Positions 1-8,208 of a stretch of DNA of 64,000 nt are shown in pieces; the first letter of the stretch is position 1; every line of letters starts with the position of its first letter. Position numbers and translations under genes: made by a program. Origin of the DNA: JAAYDI01 sp052034005 (GTDB taxonomy: Bacteria > Planctomycetota > Planctomycetia > Pirellulales > Pirellulaceae); NCBI GenBank assembly GCA_052034005.1, contig JBPOJB010000032.1:62001-126000 (forward strand). The letters are read 5' to 3'. Under the pieces are notes generated by a model. The model saw only the letters and a list, made by a program, of their open reading frames with translations. It searched no databases and was not told the origin of the DNA.

Positions 1-1458
1 GAGCATGATGCTGGACAGGCCGAAATCCGGATCGAGCGCTCGGATCTGGATGCGTTGGGTGCTGTTGGCGGCCAGTTCGGTGTCTACTGTATGGGGGATG
101 CGGATCGTGATTTCAGGGGGCAGGTCGCGGGACACCAGGATGCGATAGATGGCCGGGTGCTGGCTGCACAGGCCGTTTTCGGCGGTGAACGACACGCGGT
201 AGGTCTCATACTGAGGGCGGTCGCGTTTTTCGCCCAGCAACTGCGCATAGAAGCTGTATGTGGCGACCATACCCTCGGACTTCATCAGGGCGCCGGCACC
301 CTGGACGTGCGGCTCGGCGGGGTTCGGGTTGAACTCGATCCGCGCGTCCCGGATCGCATGATTAGCGCGTGCGTGGATGGTGACACGGGCGCCTTCGAGT
401 GCGTTGATTTGGCCGTCTCGTTCGACGACACGCGGGCCGCGCGGCGCGTCGGGCGGCCAGGTGTAAGGTGGATCTTCGTAGACGATTTTCTCGATGACGA
501 TGGTCGGAGTGTCGGAGACTTCGAGGCTGTAGCTGGAGGACACGGCGTCCCCTGCTTCAATCCAGTAGGTGATGGTCTGCTGCAATCCGGCCAGTTCGGG
601 CGGGACGGCGCATGCGTAACGTTGTTCGCTCTCGGGGCACTCCATGGGGAGCGCTCGGCCCACGGTCTGCTGGTCTCGAGTGGAGTAGCACAGCTTGACC
701 GCATCGCCGTCCCGCACGCCCTGGATCCGCGCGGTAATGGTCGGGCGGTCCCCGTAAACCAACGCCATCGGCTCGCCGCTGGCCGCTTCGACGGCGCCGA
801 GTCTCACGCGCACGTCGCTGATCACGACGCGTGACGGGCGCGCGATGTCAGCCCACGGGGCGGCCACGCGCATCACGGTCGGGAACACGTTCTTAGGGGA
901 GAAGATGGCGTAGAGCGTGAACAGCACCATCAAGGCCGCCACGAGGTAACCGATCCGGATCAGCTTGCTGCGATCCACGGCCAATTCCACATTGGCGCGG
1001 CGCAAGTCCGACGCGGCGCGCTGTCGCAGCGCCTGGTGCACCAGCCGGCTGGTGGGCGAAGCATCGCGCCGGAACATGAGCAGGTTGATCAAGCTGTTCT
1101 TGAATGACGGGTCGCTCTGCTCGATGGCCCGGGCCGCGTAGACCGGATTGACGCGGCGGAGCGAGGGCGGGATCAGGAAGGCGGCCAGGTAGTATCCCAC
1201 GCCCAGCAGGAGCACCAACAGGGCCGCGAGCCGGCCGCCCCTGCCCAGGTCGGCCACCCAGTGGTCGAAGACCACAACGATCATCAGATAGGCGATTATT
1301 GCGCCGACCAGTCCGGTGACCATGCAGCTGAGGTCGACCCATTTGACCCGCCGCCTGGTCCGGTTCAGCTGCTGCTCGATGTACTGGTCGTGCTGCAGGT
1401 TCGTGGCCGAGCCCACAACCATCGGGCCGCGTGGTGAATTCGCAGTTCCGCTCGCCAT
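1..1458 (-). CDS. Large membrane protein with Ig-like repeats, 3' part outside window
   Basis: The frame is open from an ATG at 1458 to the window edge (486 codons), so the C-terminal part is missing. The product starts with about 40 polar residues, then two membrane segments (roughly residues 40-62 and 70-90), a short soluble stretch, and a third segment near residue 165. It then becomes an extracytoplasmic-looking region of beta-rich repeats. An AGAGG-like ribosome site sits just upstream of the ATG. The layout resembles the large DUF4175-like membrane proteins found near MoxR/VWA operons in planctomycetes, but I cannot confirm that family. The function is unknown. It is divergent from the isocitrate dehydrogenase gene. 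Confidence 0.7.
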   Translation of the reverse strand, partial: MASGTANSPRGPMVVGSATNLQHDQYIEQQLNRTRRRVKWVDLSCMVTGLVGAIIAYLMIVVVFDHWVADLGRGGRLAALLVLLLGVGYYLAAFLIPPSLRRVNPVYAARAIEQSDPSFKNSLINLLMFRRDASPTSRLVHQALRQRAASDLRRANVELAVDRSKLIRIGYLVAALMVLFTLYAIFSPKNVFPTVMRVAAPWADIARPSRVVISDVRVRLGAVEAASGEPMALVYGDRPTITARIQGVRDGDAVKLCYSTRDQQTVGRALPMECPESEQRYACAVPPELAGLQQTITYWIEAGDAVSSSYSLEVSDTPTIVIEKIVYEDPPYTWPPDAPRGPRVVERDGQINALEGARVTIHARANHAIRDARIEFNPNPAEPHVQGAGALMKSEGMVATYSFYAQLLGEKRDRPQYETYRVSFTAENGLCSQHPAIYRILVSRDLPPEITIRIPHTVDTELAANSTQRIQIRALDPDFGLSSIML

Positions 1459-1561
1459 GGGTATGCCTCTGGGCTGCCGATCGTGCCGGCCGGTGGCCGG
1501 CCAAGGGGCGTCCGCCGCGGGACTCGGGCGCGGCCCCGGTCTGCCGGGTCGTCTCCAACTA

Positions 1562-1567
1562 AGTATA
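1562..1567 (-). promoter_or_regulatory. Candidate -10 box for the membrane-protein gene
   Basis: TATACT on the minus strand matches the -10 consensus at five of six positions and would start a transcript about 95 nt before the ATG at 1458. No good -35 box lies at the right distance, so this is only suggestive. Confidence 0.3.
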
Positions 1568-1727
1568 GACGACGGTCGGCTCGGGTTAGATCTCTTGGCT
1601 GGTCGGATTTCGGGCTCGGGTCGTTGGACGGTCTCGGCCGGGCGGGTGGCGGGGAAGCGGCGTGCGGCTACGGCGGGGCGGCGTGGGGGGCCGGCAGACG
1701 GGCGGGCGGAGTCCGGGCGACGGTGCG

Positions 1728-1756
1728 TTGACCGATGTGCGGCATTGTGATACGTT
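1728..1756 (+). promoter_or_regulatory. Candidate sigma-70-type promoter for isocitrate dehydrogenase
   Basis: TTGACC (1728-1733) and TACGTT (1751-1756) are separated by exactly 17 bases. The start would fall near 1763, giving a leader of about 108 nt before the ATG at 1871. The -35 box is strong and the -10 box weak. Confidence 0.45.
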
Positions 1757-1870
1757 GCGCGCTCCCCGGCTCCCCGAATGTAGTAGCGCCGGGTGGAGGC
1801 GACAATCGGGTGACGGTGCCGGTCTGCGGGGGCAGCCGGGCCGGTCTGGGAGGGAATCAGAGGCATCAAC

Positions 1871-2968
1871 ATGGCTCACGAAGTGACGTTGATCACGGGT
1901 GACGGGACGGGCCCGGAATTGGCGGCGGCGGCGCGGCAGTGCATCGACGCGACAGGGGTGGACATTCGTTGGGACGTGCAGGAGGCCGGCGTGGACGTCA
2001 TGGAGCGGACGGGCACCCCGCTGCCGGACGCGGTCCTGGCGAGCGTGCGGCGGACGCGCTGTGCGCTCAAAGCGCCGATCACGACGCCGGTCGGGACGGG
2101 CTTTCGCAGCATTAACGTATTCCTGCGGCAGGAGTTGGGCCTGTTCGCCTGTGTGCGCCCGTGCAAGTACTATGCGGGCGTCCGGAGCTTCTTCAGTGAA
2201 GTGGGCGTGGATCTGGTGATTGTCCGGGAGAACACGGAGGACCTGTACGCCGGGGTGGAATTCGAATCGGGTTCGGAGCAGGCGACCCGGCTGATCGAGT
2301 TCATCAACAGCCTGGGCGGCGATCGCCGGATCCAGACGAGCGGGCGTGAGACGGGGATCTCGATCAAGCCGATCAGCGTCTCGGGGAGTGAACGCATTGT
2401 GCGCTGTGCCTTCGACTACGCCCGGCAGAACGGCCGTCGCAAGGTCACGGCGGTGCACAAGGCGAACATCATGAAGTATTCGGACGGCTTGTTCCTGGCG
2501 ACGGCGGCGCGTGTTGCGCGCGAGTATCCGGAGATCGAGTTTGAGGACCGGATCGTCGACAACATGTGCATGCAGTTGACCCAGAAGCCCGAGCTGTATG
2601 ACGTGTTGGTGTTGCCGAACTTGTATGGCGACATTCTGAGCGACGTGGGGGCCGGCCTGGTGGGCGGGCTGGGAATGGCGCCCGGCGCCAACCTGGGCCC
2701 GGACGGCGCGGTGTTCGAGGCCACGCACGGCAGTGCGCCCAAGTACAAGGGGCTCAACAAGGTCAATCCTTGTGCGCTGATCCTCTCGGGCATGCTGATG
2801 CTTCGCCACCTGGGAGAGAAGGCGGCAGGGGATCGGCTCGAGCAGGCCCTGGCCGAGGTCGTCGCGGAAGGCAAGTTCGTCACCTATGACTTGAAGCCTT
2901 CCCGTGACGATCCGACGGCGGTCGGGACGCGAGAGATGGCAGACGCGATCTGCCAACGGATGCGTTGA
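1871..2968 (+). CDS. NAD-type isocitrate dehydrogenase
   Basis: The 365-residue protein belongs to the isocitrate/isopropylmalate dehydrogenase family, which oxidatively decarboxylates isocitrate to 2-oxoglutarate in the TCA cycle. Visible features are GDGTGPE near residues 10-16, the isocitrate-binding S80/N82/R86/R96 pattern, NTEDLYAG near 121-128, VHKANIMK, and the metal-binding YGDILSDVGAG stretch followed by THGSAPKYKG. Its length and the S-x-N motif fit the short NAD-dependent isocitrate dehydrogenases better than isopropylmalate dehydrogenase. Coenzyme choice is inferred, not proven. An AGAGG site lies upstream of the ATG. The stop is followed after about 50 bases by a small unknown gene and lpxK on the same strand. 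Confidence 0.88.
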   Translation: MAHEVTLITGDGTGPELAAAARQCIDATGVDIRWDVQEAGVDVMERTGTPLPDAVLASVRRTRCALKAPITTPVGTGFRSINVFLRQELGLFACVRPCKYYAGVRSFFSEVGVDLVIVRENTEDLYAGVEFESGSEQATRLIEFINSLGGDRRIQTSGRETGISIKPISVSGSERIVRCAFDYARQNGRRKVTAVHKANIMKYSDGLFLATAARVAREYPEIEFEDRIVDNMCMQLTQKPELYDVLVLPNLYGDILSDVGAGLVGGLGMAPGANLGPDGAVFEATHGSAPKYKGLNKVNPCALILSGMLMLRHLGEKAAGDRLEQALAEVVAEGKFVTYDLKPSRDDPTAVGTREMADAICQRMR

Positions 2969-3021
2969 GAGTCGATGCTTGCCGATTACGCAGTTTTCCG
3001 CTTCATGAGTGGGCAAGGTTG

Positions 3022-3363
3022 ATGCCAGCAAAAACGAAGAAGTCGGAGTTGCTCCGAAAACTCCGCGAAGGCGGGTACGTGTTTCACGTCTACGCGCGGG
3101 AGACCGAGGTGCTGCTGGGGCGGCGCTCGATCGGCGCCATCGTCGGGATGAAGGAACAGAGTGGCCGGCATTGCTTCCGGTTGGCCTGTGACGCGCGTCG
3201 CGAACCGCGCACCTATCGGGGTCGCGTCCAGGCCGCCCAGGCGCTGGAGAGGATCGACGAGTTGAAACGGCTGGCCAAGCTCGAGCGTTGGTCGATCGAC
3301 GAGATCATCATCCGGAGCTGGGATGACAAGCCGCGCGCGTCGCAGTCGGTGGGCGCGGATTGA
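3022..3363 (+). CDS. Small unknown protein upstream of lpxK
   Basis: This is a 113-residue, lysine- and arginine-rich soluble protein starting at MPAKTKK. An AAGG site precedes the ATG. A longer in-frame start at 2965 overlaps the preceding gene and has no ribosome site, so I did not use it. The central part alternates basic and hydrophobic residues and the C-terminal half looks helical. I see no known motif. Its TGA overlaps the TTG start of lpxK, so the two genes are probably translationally coupled. The function is not recognised. Confidence 0.6.
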   Translation: MPAKTKKSELLRKLREGGYVFHVYARETEVLLGRRSIGAIVGMKEQSGRHCFRLACDARREPRTYRGRVQAAQALERIDELKRLAKLERWSIDEIIIRSWDDKPRASQSVGAD

Positions 3364-4502
3364 GTGATCGCCGCGAACGTGCTGTGCGAAGTCCGACGGC
3401 ATTCCGGGACCTGATCAGCGGTCGCCGCACAGGCTGGTGGGCCGCGTCGGCGCGCACGGCGCTGCGACTGCTCGAAATGCCCTACACCTGGGCTGTGGAG
3501 TGTCGCAACCGGCGGTTCGACCGCGGGCAGACGGCTGTGGACCGGGTGGCGGTTCCGGTGATCAGCGTGGGGAACATCACGGCCGGCGGGACCGGCAAGA
3601 CGCCCTTGGTCGCCTGGCTGGCCCAGTGGCTGGTGGCCCACGGGCGCCAGGTGGCGCTGATCAGCCGCGGGTACAAAGCGCGCGGCCGGCGGCCGAACGA
3701 CGAAGCGCTGGAGTTGCAGCAGCGCCTGCCACGCGTGCCGCACCTCCAGGACCCCGACCGGGTCACGGCCGCCCGGGCGGCCGTCCAGGTGCTGGCCTGT
3801 GACGTGCTTGTGCTGGACGACGCCTTCCAGCACCGGCGCATCCATCGCGATCTGGATATCGTGCTGATCGACGCGCTGGAGCCGTTCGGGTATCGCCACC
3901 TGCTGCCGCGCGGACTGCTGCGCGAGCCGCTCCCGCGCTTGGCGCGTGCCGATGTGATCGGCCTGTCGCGCGCCGACGCCGTGAACGCCGCGCGGCGCGC
4001 GGCGCTGCGCGACGAGATCCGCCAATGGGCGCCGCAGGCCACCTGGATCGAATTGGCGCACCGGCCGGACCAGCTGGTCAATGCGGCCGGGGAAACGCGC
4101 GACCTGTCGGAGTTGGCGGGCCGGCGCGTCATGGCCTTCTGCGGCATCGGCAACCCGGACGCGTTCCGCCGGACGCTGGCCGGGCTCGGCTGCGACCTGG
4201 CCGCCTTCCATGAGCTTCCCGACCACCACGCGTTTGGCCCCCGCGACGTCGCGGCGCTGGAACGAGCGCTGGCCATGCAGACCGGCATCACGGCCGTCGT
4301 GTGTACCTGCAAGGACCTCGTGAAAATCGACGCCACGCGGATCGGTCCCGTCCCACTCTGGGCCCTGGCGATCTCGATCGACGTGACCCACGGTTTGAGT
4401 GCACTCGAGACGGAACTGAATCGGGTGCTGGACCGCGCGGCACCGGCAGCCGTGTCCCCATGTGCCGGCCTGCCGCCCGGTCCGAGCGCCGCACCGGAGT
4501 GA
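3360..4502 (+). CDS. lpxK: Tetraacyldisaccharide 4'-kinase (lipid A synthesis)
   Basis: The 380-residue protein matches LpxK, the inner-membrane kinase that phosphorylates the 4' position of the lipid A disaccharide. The P-loop GNITAGGTGKT lies at residues 71-81, preceded by the family's VPVISV strand. The LISRGYKA and LDDAFQHRR motifs follow, and the family's typical CGIGNPDAF stretch is in the C-terminal half. The start is taken as TTG at 3360, overlapping the upstream TGA by four bases; no ATG gives a full-length N-terminus. Its presence shows that the organism makes lipid A and so has an LPS-type outer membrane. Confidence 0.9.
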   Translation: MSDRRERAVRSPTAFRDLISGRRTGWWAASARTALRLLEMPYTWAVECRNRRFDRGQTAVDRVAVPVISVGNITAGGTGKTPLVAWLAQWLVAHGRQVALISRGYKARGRRPNDEALELQQRLPRVPHLQDPDRVTAARAAVQVLACDVLVLDDAFQHRRIHRDLDIVLIDALEPFGYRHLLPRGLLREPLPRLARADVIGLSRADAVNAARRAALRDEIRQWAPQATWIELAHRPDQLVNAAGETRDLSELAGRRVMAFCGIGNPDAFRRTLAGLGCDLAAFHELPDHHAFGPRDVAALERALAMQTGITAVVCTCKDLVKIDATRIGPVPLWALAISIDVTHGLSALETELNRVLDRAAPAAVSPCAGLPPGPSAAPE

Positions 4503-4523
4503 ACGGGGAACGCCCGGGGCGCA

Positions 4524-5312
4524 TCATCCGTGCAATCCAAGCGGGGCCGGCAGCAGCAACCGGAGGCCGCGGACCCAGCCGCAGTCCCGGCAGGTCTGGT
4601 ACCGGCTCGCCGCGGCGTACGCGATCTGGTAGCGGAGCTTGCGGTACCAGCCGCCCGACGCACGGATGCTGCGCGGGCCGATCGTGGAGGCGTGGCGGCT
4701 CGTGGCGTCGAGCGACACGAGCGCCGGGACGAGCGTGGCGATCTGTAGCTGCATCTCCCACCAGTGCTTGATCTCGACGTCAAACGGCCGCCGCACCAGC
4801 CGGCTGTGCGCGAGCATCTTGCGGGCACCGGCACTCGACCACATCAGCGCATAGGCGCCGATGGGCGGCCGGCGGTAACGCACCAGGCGGTCTCCGTTGG
4901 TGAGTTCCTGCAGGACGAGGCGGCGCCGCAGGCGGCCGGCGAGCTTGATCAGATCCAGCGCGGCATCCGCCTCCCGGCACAGCAGGTTGAGCCGCGGGAC
5001 GAAGTCGGCCGGAAGGAGGACGTCATCTTCGAGCACCACAGCCCGCGGCCAATCGGCCTCGGCGATCCGCTCGAGCGCCTTCAGATGGCTCAGATAACAG
5101 CCGACCTCCGCCGGCGTCAGCGGGCTGTGGAACGCCGCGAACGATTCCCGGCAGTGGGCCGAGCGCCGCGTCGGCTCCAGGGCTCGCCCATCGACCGCCT
5201 CGATCCACTGTGCCTCGACCCCCAAACGCGCCAGCTGGACGGCCATCGCAGCGCGGCGCTCCGTGCTGGACGGCAAGTTGATGATCAGGATCGGGCAGAG
5301 TTGCATCGTCAT
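4524..5312 (-). CDS. Glycosyltransferase family 25-like (LPS type)
   Basis: The 262-residue protein carries hallmarks of the GT25/LPS glycosyltransferases: an N-terminal CPILIINLPSSTERR strand with R/E pairs, the VDGR motif, then LTPAEVGCYLSHLKAL and VVLEDDVLLP, where EDD stands for the metal-binding DXD-like site. GAYALMWSSAGARKML matches the later conserved block. Such enzymes usually add a hexose to LPS or to hydroxylysine-like acceptors; the acceptor here is unknown. The start at 5312 follows an AAGGGA site. An upstream start at 5378 would overlap the next gene. It is convergent with lpxK and forms a run with two further glycosyltransferases. Confidence 0.82.
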   Translation of the reverse strand: MTMQLCPILIINLPSSTERRAAMAVQLARLGVEAQWIEAVDGRALEPTRRSAHCRESFAAFHSPLTPAEVGCYLSHLKALERIAEADWPRAVVLEDDVLLPADFVPRLNLLCREADAALDLIKLAGRLRRRLVLQELTNGDRLVRYRRPPIGAYALMWSSAGARKMLAHSRLVRRPFDVEIKHWWEMQLQIATLVPALVSLDATSRHASTIGPRSIRASGGWYRKLRYQIAYAAASRYQTCRDCGWVRGLRLLLPAPLGLHG

Positions 5313-5365
5313 CGGGCCGCATCCCTTCCGCGCCGCAACCGCCGACGGCCGGGCGCCCGCCTCCG

Positions 5366-6103
5366 CTATTGCGTCCAATGCTCGGCCACCCAGGACGCCG
5401 GCTTGATGAATCGGAAGCGGCGGTTACGGCGTCCGACCATCGCATCCGGCGGATTGCACTCGCCGTGAAAGATGACGATCTTGGCCCCAGGGGGAATGAA
5501 CGGCGGCTTCCAGTAGTTGGTCGGCCAGCGCGGAATGCAGTGATACTTGAAACTCGGACACCAGGCGGCCGGCCAGTACTTCAGTTTGCCCCGACGGTGC
5601 AGGTAGTCCGACAGATAGGCCTGGTCGTTGCGGAAGTCCTTGCGGATCCGGGCGGAATGGCTTCGAAAATACTCCAGCATGTCCGGGAACGCGCCGAACT
5701 GGAAGCGGTACACCGACGAGTTCCCGGTCACGCGCCACGGTCGCTTGTAGTCGTGAATGATCAGGAATTCGCCCGGGTAGGTGAAGAACTCGTCCAGATC
5801 GTCGACGACGACCACGTCGACGTCCAGGAACAGGGCGGTGCCGCGCAGGCCGTGCAGGTCGGCGGCGAAGGAGGTGAGCTTGTTCCAGCCGCGCTCGGGG
5901 ATCCCCGGCGGGAGCGCGAGCGGCGGGATCGGGAAGCACTCCACTTCCGGGCGGATGCCGCTGCGGTCGTCGGTCAGACAAATGAACCGGAAGTCGCCGG
6001 ACAAGTGGCGGCGCACCATCGCGTAGAGCCGATCTACATACTCGGACGTGTACTTGGTGCCCCACTTCATGCAGAGGATGTGTCGATCGCTCGGTGGGTT
6101 CAT
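5366..6103 (-). CDS. Glycosyltransferase-like protein, copy A of a tandem pair
   Basis: The 245-residue protein begins ILCMKWGTKY and has a FLDVDVVVVDDLDEFF stretch, a DXD-type nucleotide-sugar site of the kind found in GT8-like transferases, near residues 92-107. A later segment has conserved Trp and His residues (KYWPAAWCPSFKYHC). There is no signal peptide or membrane segment, so it should act in the cytoplasm. It is clearly paralogous to the gene at 6149-6976, sharing the opening KWG(T/S)KY, the V(D/N)RLYAM helix and the C-terminal WAVEHW-like end. Exact donor and acceptor are unknown. Confidence 0.72.
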   Translation of the reverse strand: MNPPSDRHILCMKWGTKYTSEYVDRLYAMVRRHLSGDFRFICLTDDRSGIRPEVECFPIPPLALPPGIPERGWNKLTSFAADLHGLRGTALFLDVDVVVVDDLDEFFTYPGEFLIIHDYKRPWRVTGNSSVYRFQFGAFPDMLEYFRSHSARIRKDFRNDQAYLSDYLHRRGKLKYWPAAWCPSFKYHCIPRWPTNYWKPPFIPPGAKIVIFHGECNPPDAMVGRRNRRFRFIKPASWVAEHWTQ

Positions 6104-6148
6104 GGTACGCAGACTACCGTGGCCAGTGTGGAAAAACTCGACGCCGGG

Positions 6149-6976
6149 TCATTCACGCCAGTGCTCGACAGCCCATGGCACGGGAAGCATGTAGTTCTTG
6201 ATGCGGTCGTATTTCTCGTAGAGCGGCAAGCGGCTGAAAATGGTCTCCCGCAGGTGCACCAGCGGCGCGGCCGGCTTCTCGAAACCCGTCATGTGCCCGG
6301 CACACACGTCCGCGGGATCGCAACTGCCGCCCGGGAACGTGACGATCTTCGCACGCTGGGGCAACACCGCCGGCCGCAGGTAGCGCAAAGGCCAGGCTCC
6401 CAGGCAATGCAACCGGAAATGGCACACCCAGCGGTCGGGCCAGAACCTCACGCCGCCCCGAATATGCTTCGTGACGTAGTGCTGCTCAAACCGGCACGTC
6501 TTCGCAAAATGCTCAGGGTCGCGCCGGAAATGCTCCAACAGATACGCATGAGCACCCACCGTGTAACGGAAGACGGAGGTCTGACCAAGCCTGTGAAACG
6601 GTTTGGTCCAGTTCCGGGCCAGATACACATCCTCGGGGCTGCCAAACGTGAAGAACTCGTCCAGCGGACCGGTGATGATCGAATCGAGATCAATGAACAG
6701 GACCGTCCCGGCCACGTCGCCCAGCGATGGGCCCCACAACGCGATCTTCCGCCACTTGCCCGGACCGGAGACCGGCACCTGGCAACCCAGTTCGGGTAAC
6801 GGCCGACATGCCACCTCGGCGCGAATCCCCTTCGCATCGTCGGTGAAACAGTACAGCTGGAACGGCGGACTCGTCTGCCGAGCAGCCATCGCGTAGAGCC
6901 GGTTCACGTAATCGGCGGAGTACTTGGAGCCCCACTTGATGCAGATGATCTGCTTGTTCGAGGATCTAGGCGGCAT
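6149..6976 (-). CDS. Glycosyltransferase-like protein, copy B of a tandem pair
   Basis: The 275-residue protein is the longer paralogue of its downstream neighbour. It starts with IICIKWGSKYSADYVNRLYAM and has the DXD-type stretch FIDLDSIITGPLDEFF. It differs by an insertion of about 30 residues near the C-terminus (LVHLRETIFSRLPLYEKYDRI). No signal peptide or membrane segment is seen. The pair and the GT25-like gene share strand and spacing of under 70 bases and probably form one transcript. A role in decorating LPS or an exopolysaccharide is inferred from lpxK nearby. Confidence 0.72.
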   Translation of the reverse strand: MPPRSSNKQIICIKWGSKYSADYVNRLYAMAARQTSPPFQLYCFTDDAKGIRAEVACRPLPELGCQVPVSGPGKWRKIALWGPSLGDVAGTVLFIDLDSIITGPLDEFFTFGSPEDVYLARNWTKPFHRLGQTSVFRYTVGAHAYLLEHFRRDPEHFAKTCRFEQHYVTKHIRGGVRFWPDRWVCHFRLHCLGAWPLRYLRPAVLPQRAKIVTFPGGSCDPADVCAGHMTGFEKPAAPLVHLRETIFSRLPLYEKYDRIKNYMLPVPWAVEHWRE

Positions 6977-7212
6977 GGGGAAACTGCTCCCAGTCTAAGG
7001 GACTATCCCAACGGCGGGGTAACCTATCACAAGGCGGCGCGCATGCCAAGATTGATTGCCGGTCGGTCGGCCGTTTGGCCGTTCGCCGGCTTTCCACAGG
7101 CCGACTGCCGGCGGATTGGAACCGGCGGATGTGAACAACCAGTTGTCGACTGCTCGTTGGGGTCGCCGGTTGCTCGACCGGACCGCGCATCGGGGCGTGA
7201 CCGGGTGTGAGC

Positions 7213-7878
7213 CTAAGCGGGGATCTTGTGCGCCGCGCGCAGGTACTGGATCACCAGCTCGACGAGTTCGGCGGGAGGGTGTTGTGCGGATTTCAGTACG
7301 AGTTCGGGATGAGTGGGTGGCTCGTAAGGGTCATCGAGGCCGGTCATGTTTCGGAGCTGGCCGGCCCGCGCTTTGCGATACAGGCCCTTGGGATCACGTG
7401 CTTCGCAGACCTCGAGCGGCGCATCGACAAACACTTCGATGAAGTCGCCCGCCGCGCCGCGTTCGTCCACCAGGCGTCGCACTGCGTCCCGATCGCGGCG
7501 ATAGGGGCTGACGAACGCCGTCAAGGCTACCAGTCCCGCCGACGCGAACAGTTCCGCCACGGCCCCGATCCGGCGGATGTTCTCACGGCGGTCGTCCTCG
7601 GTGAACCCCAGTCCGAACCGCTGCGCGTAGGACGCCCCGTGCGGCATCAACAGTTCGGGGCTCGCATTGAGCCCGTGGCGGATGTTGTCTCCATCGAGCA
7701 GGAAGCTGTGCACTCCCAACTGATGGAGCCGGTAGTCCAGCAGGTTCGCCAGCGTGCTCTTGCCGCTGCCGCTCAAGCCCGTGAACCATACGACGCAGCC
7801 CCGGTGGCCGTTCAGGGTTTCCCGCTCCTGCCGACTGACACGATGTGGATGCCAGGTGATGTGGACTTCGTCACTCAT
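7213..7878 (-). CDS. cysC: Adenylylsulfate (APS) kinase
   Basis: The 221-residue protein is an APS kinase, which phosphorylates APS to PAPS, the sulfate donor for sulfotransferases and for assimilation. It has the P-loop GLSGSGKST at residues 34-42, the substrate-binding DGDNIRHGLN at 62-71, FTEDDRRENIRRIGAVA, and FVSPYRRDRD, all family signatures. Length fits a stand-alone CysC. No sulfate adenylyltransferase gene is present in this window. Its place beside glycosyltransferases suggests PAPS may also serve sulfation of a glycan, which is inference only. Confidence 0.92.
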   Translation of the reverse strand: MSDEVHITWHPHRVSRQERETLNGHRGCVVWFTGLSGSGKSTLANLLDYRLHQLGVHSFLLDGDNIRHGLNASPELLMPHGASYAQRFGLGFTEDDRRENIRRIGAVAELFASAGLVALTAFVSPYRRDRDAVRRLVDERGAAGDFIEVFVDAPLEVCEARDPKGLYRKARAGQLRNMTGLDDPYEPPTHPELVLKSAQHPPAELVELVIQYLRAAHKIPA

Positions 7879-8208
7879 GCGCTCAAATCCCCGCGTATGG
7901 CCCGCGTTCTGCCGACCCTATTCTACTTCGTGCCGCGCGGTCGCAGGCACCCCCGGCGTACTCTGCCGGACGCGCCTTGTCGAGCCACTCTCAGCTTAGC
8001 GAACGACTCGCGCGCCAGCGCGGCGCGGTTGCCGACGATGCGGCCGGCGTATCGCGCAGGGCGGCGATTTGTCCGCAGCGCCCAGTCTCCCCAGAGTCGC
8101 GGGCTCCTCGAATCGCACAATCGCCTTCCACCTCCGGGGGCAAATCGCTATAAACGAGGGTCTTGTGTTGGCAGTTGTATCTGCTACGGGGGCGTAAGGG
8201 ATTTAGCC
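7879..8208. other. Divergent intergenic region, cysC / glgP
   Basis: The plus-strand reading frame of glgP stays open back to 7207, but the 7207-8208 part overlaps cysC antisense and has no phosphorylase similarity. I therefore treat 7879-8208 as noncoding. A TATAAA -10-like box and a GTAAGGGA ribosome site precede the glgP ATG. Confidence 0.6.
8149..8154 (+). promoter_or_regulatory. Candidate -10 box for glgP
   Basis: TATAAA lies about 55 bases before the ATG at 8209. The sequence 17 bases upstream (TTCCAC) is a poor -35 box. Confidence 0.3.

Larger units (their letters stand above)
1459..1870. other. Divergent intergenic region
   Basis: This 412-base gap separates the leftward membrane-protein gene from the rightward isocitrate dehydrogenase gene. 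It holds candidate promoters for both directions (listed separately). No coding sequence with convincing composition or start site was found in it. Confidence 0.6.

Noticed and set aside
893..1558. 221-codon frame at the left end
   Set aside because: It is a shifted frame of the large membrane protein starting at 1458; the membrane segments and beta-rich repeats occur only in the other frame.
7207..8208. N-terminal extension of glgP by 334 residues
   Set aside because: It is antisense to cysC and shows no phosphorylase similarity. The ATG at 8209 has a good ribosome site.
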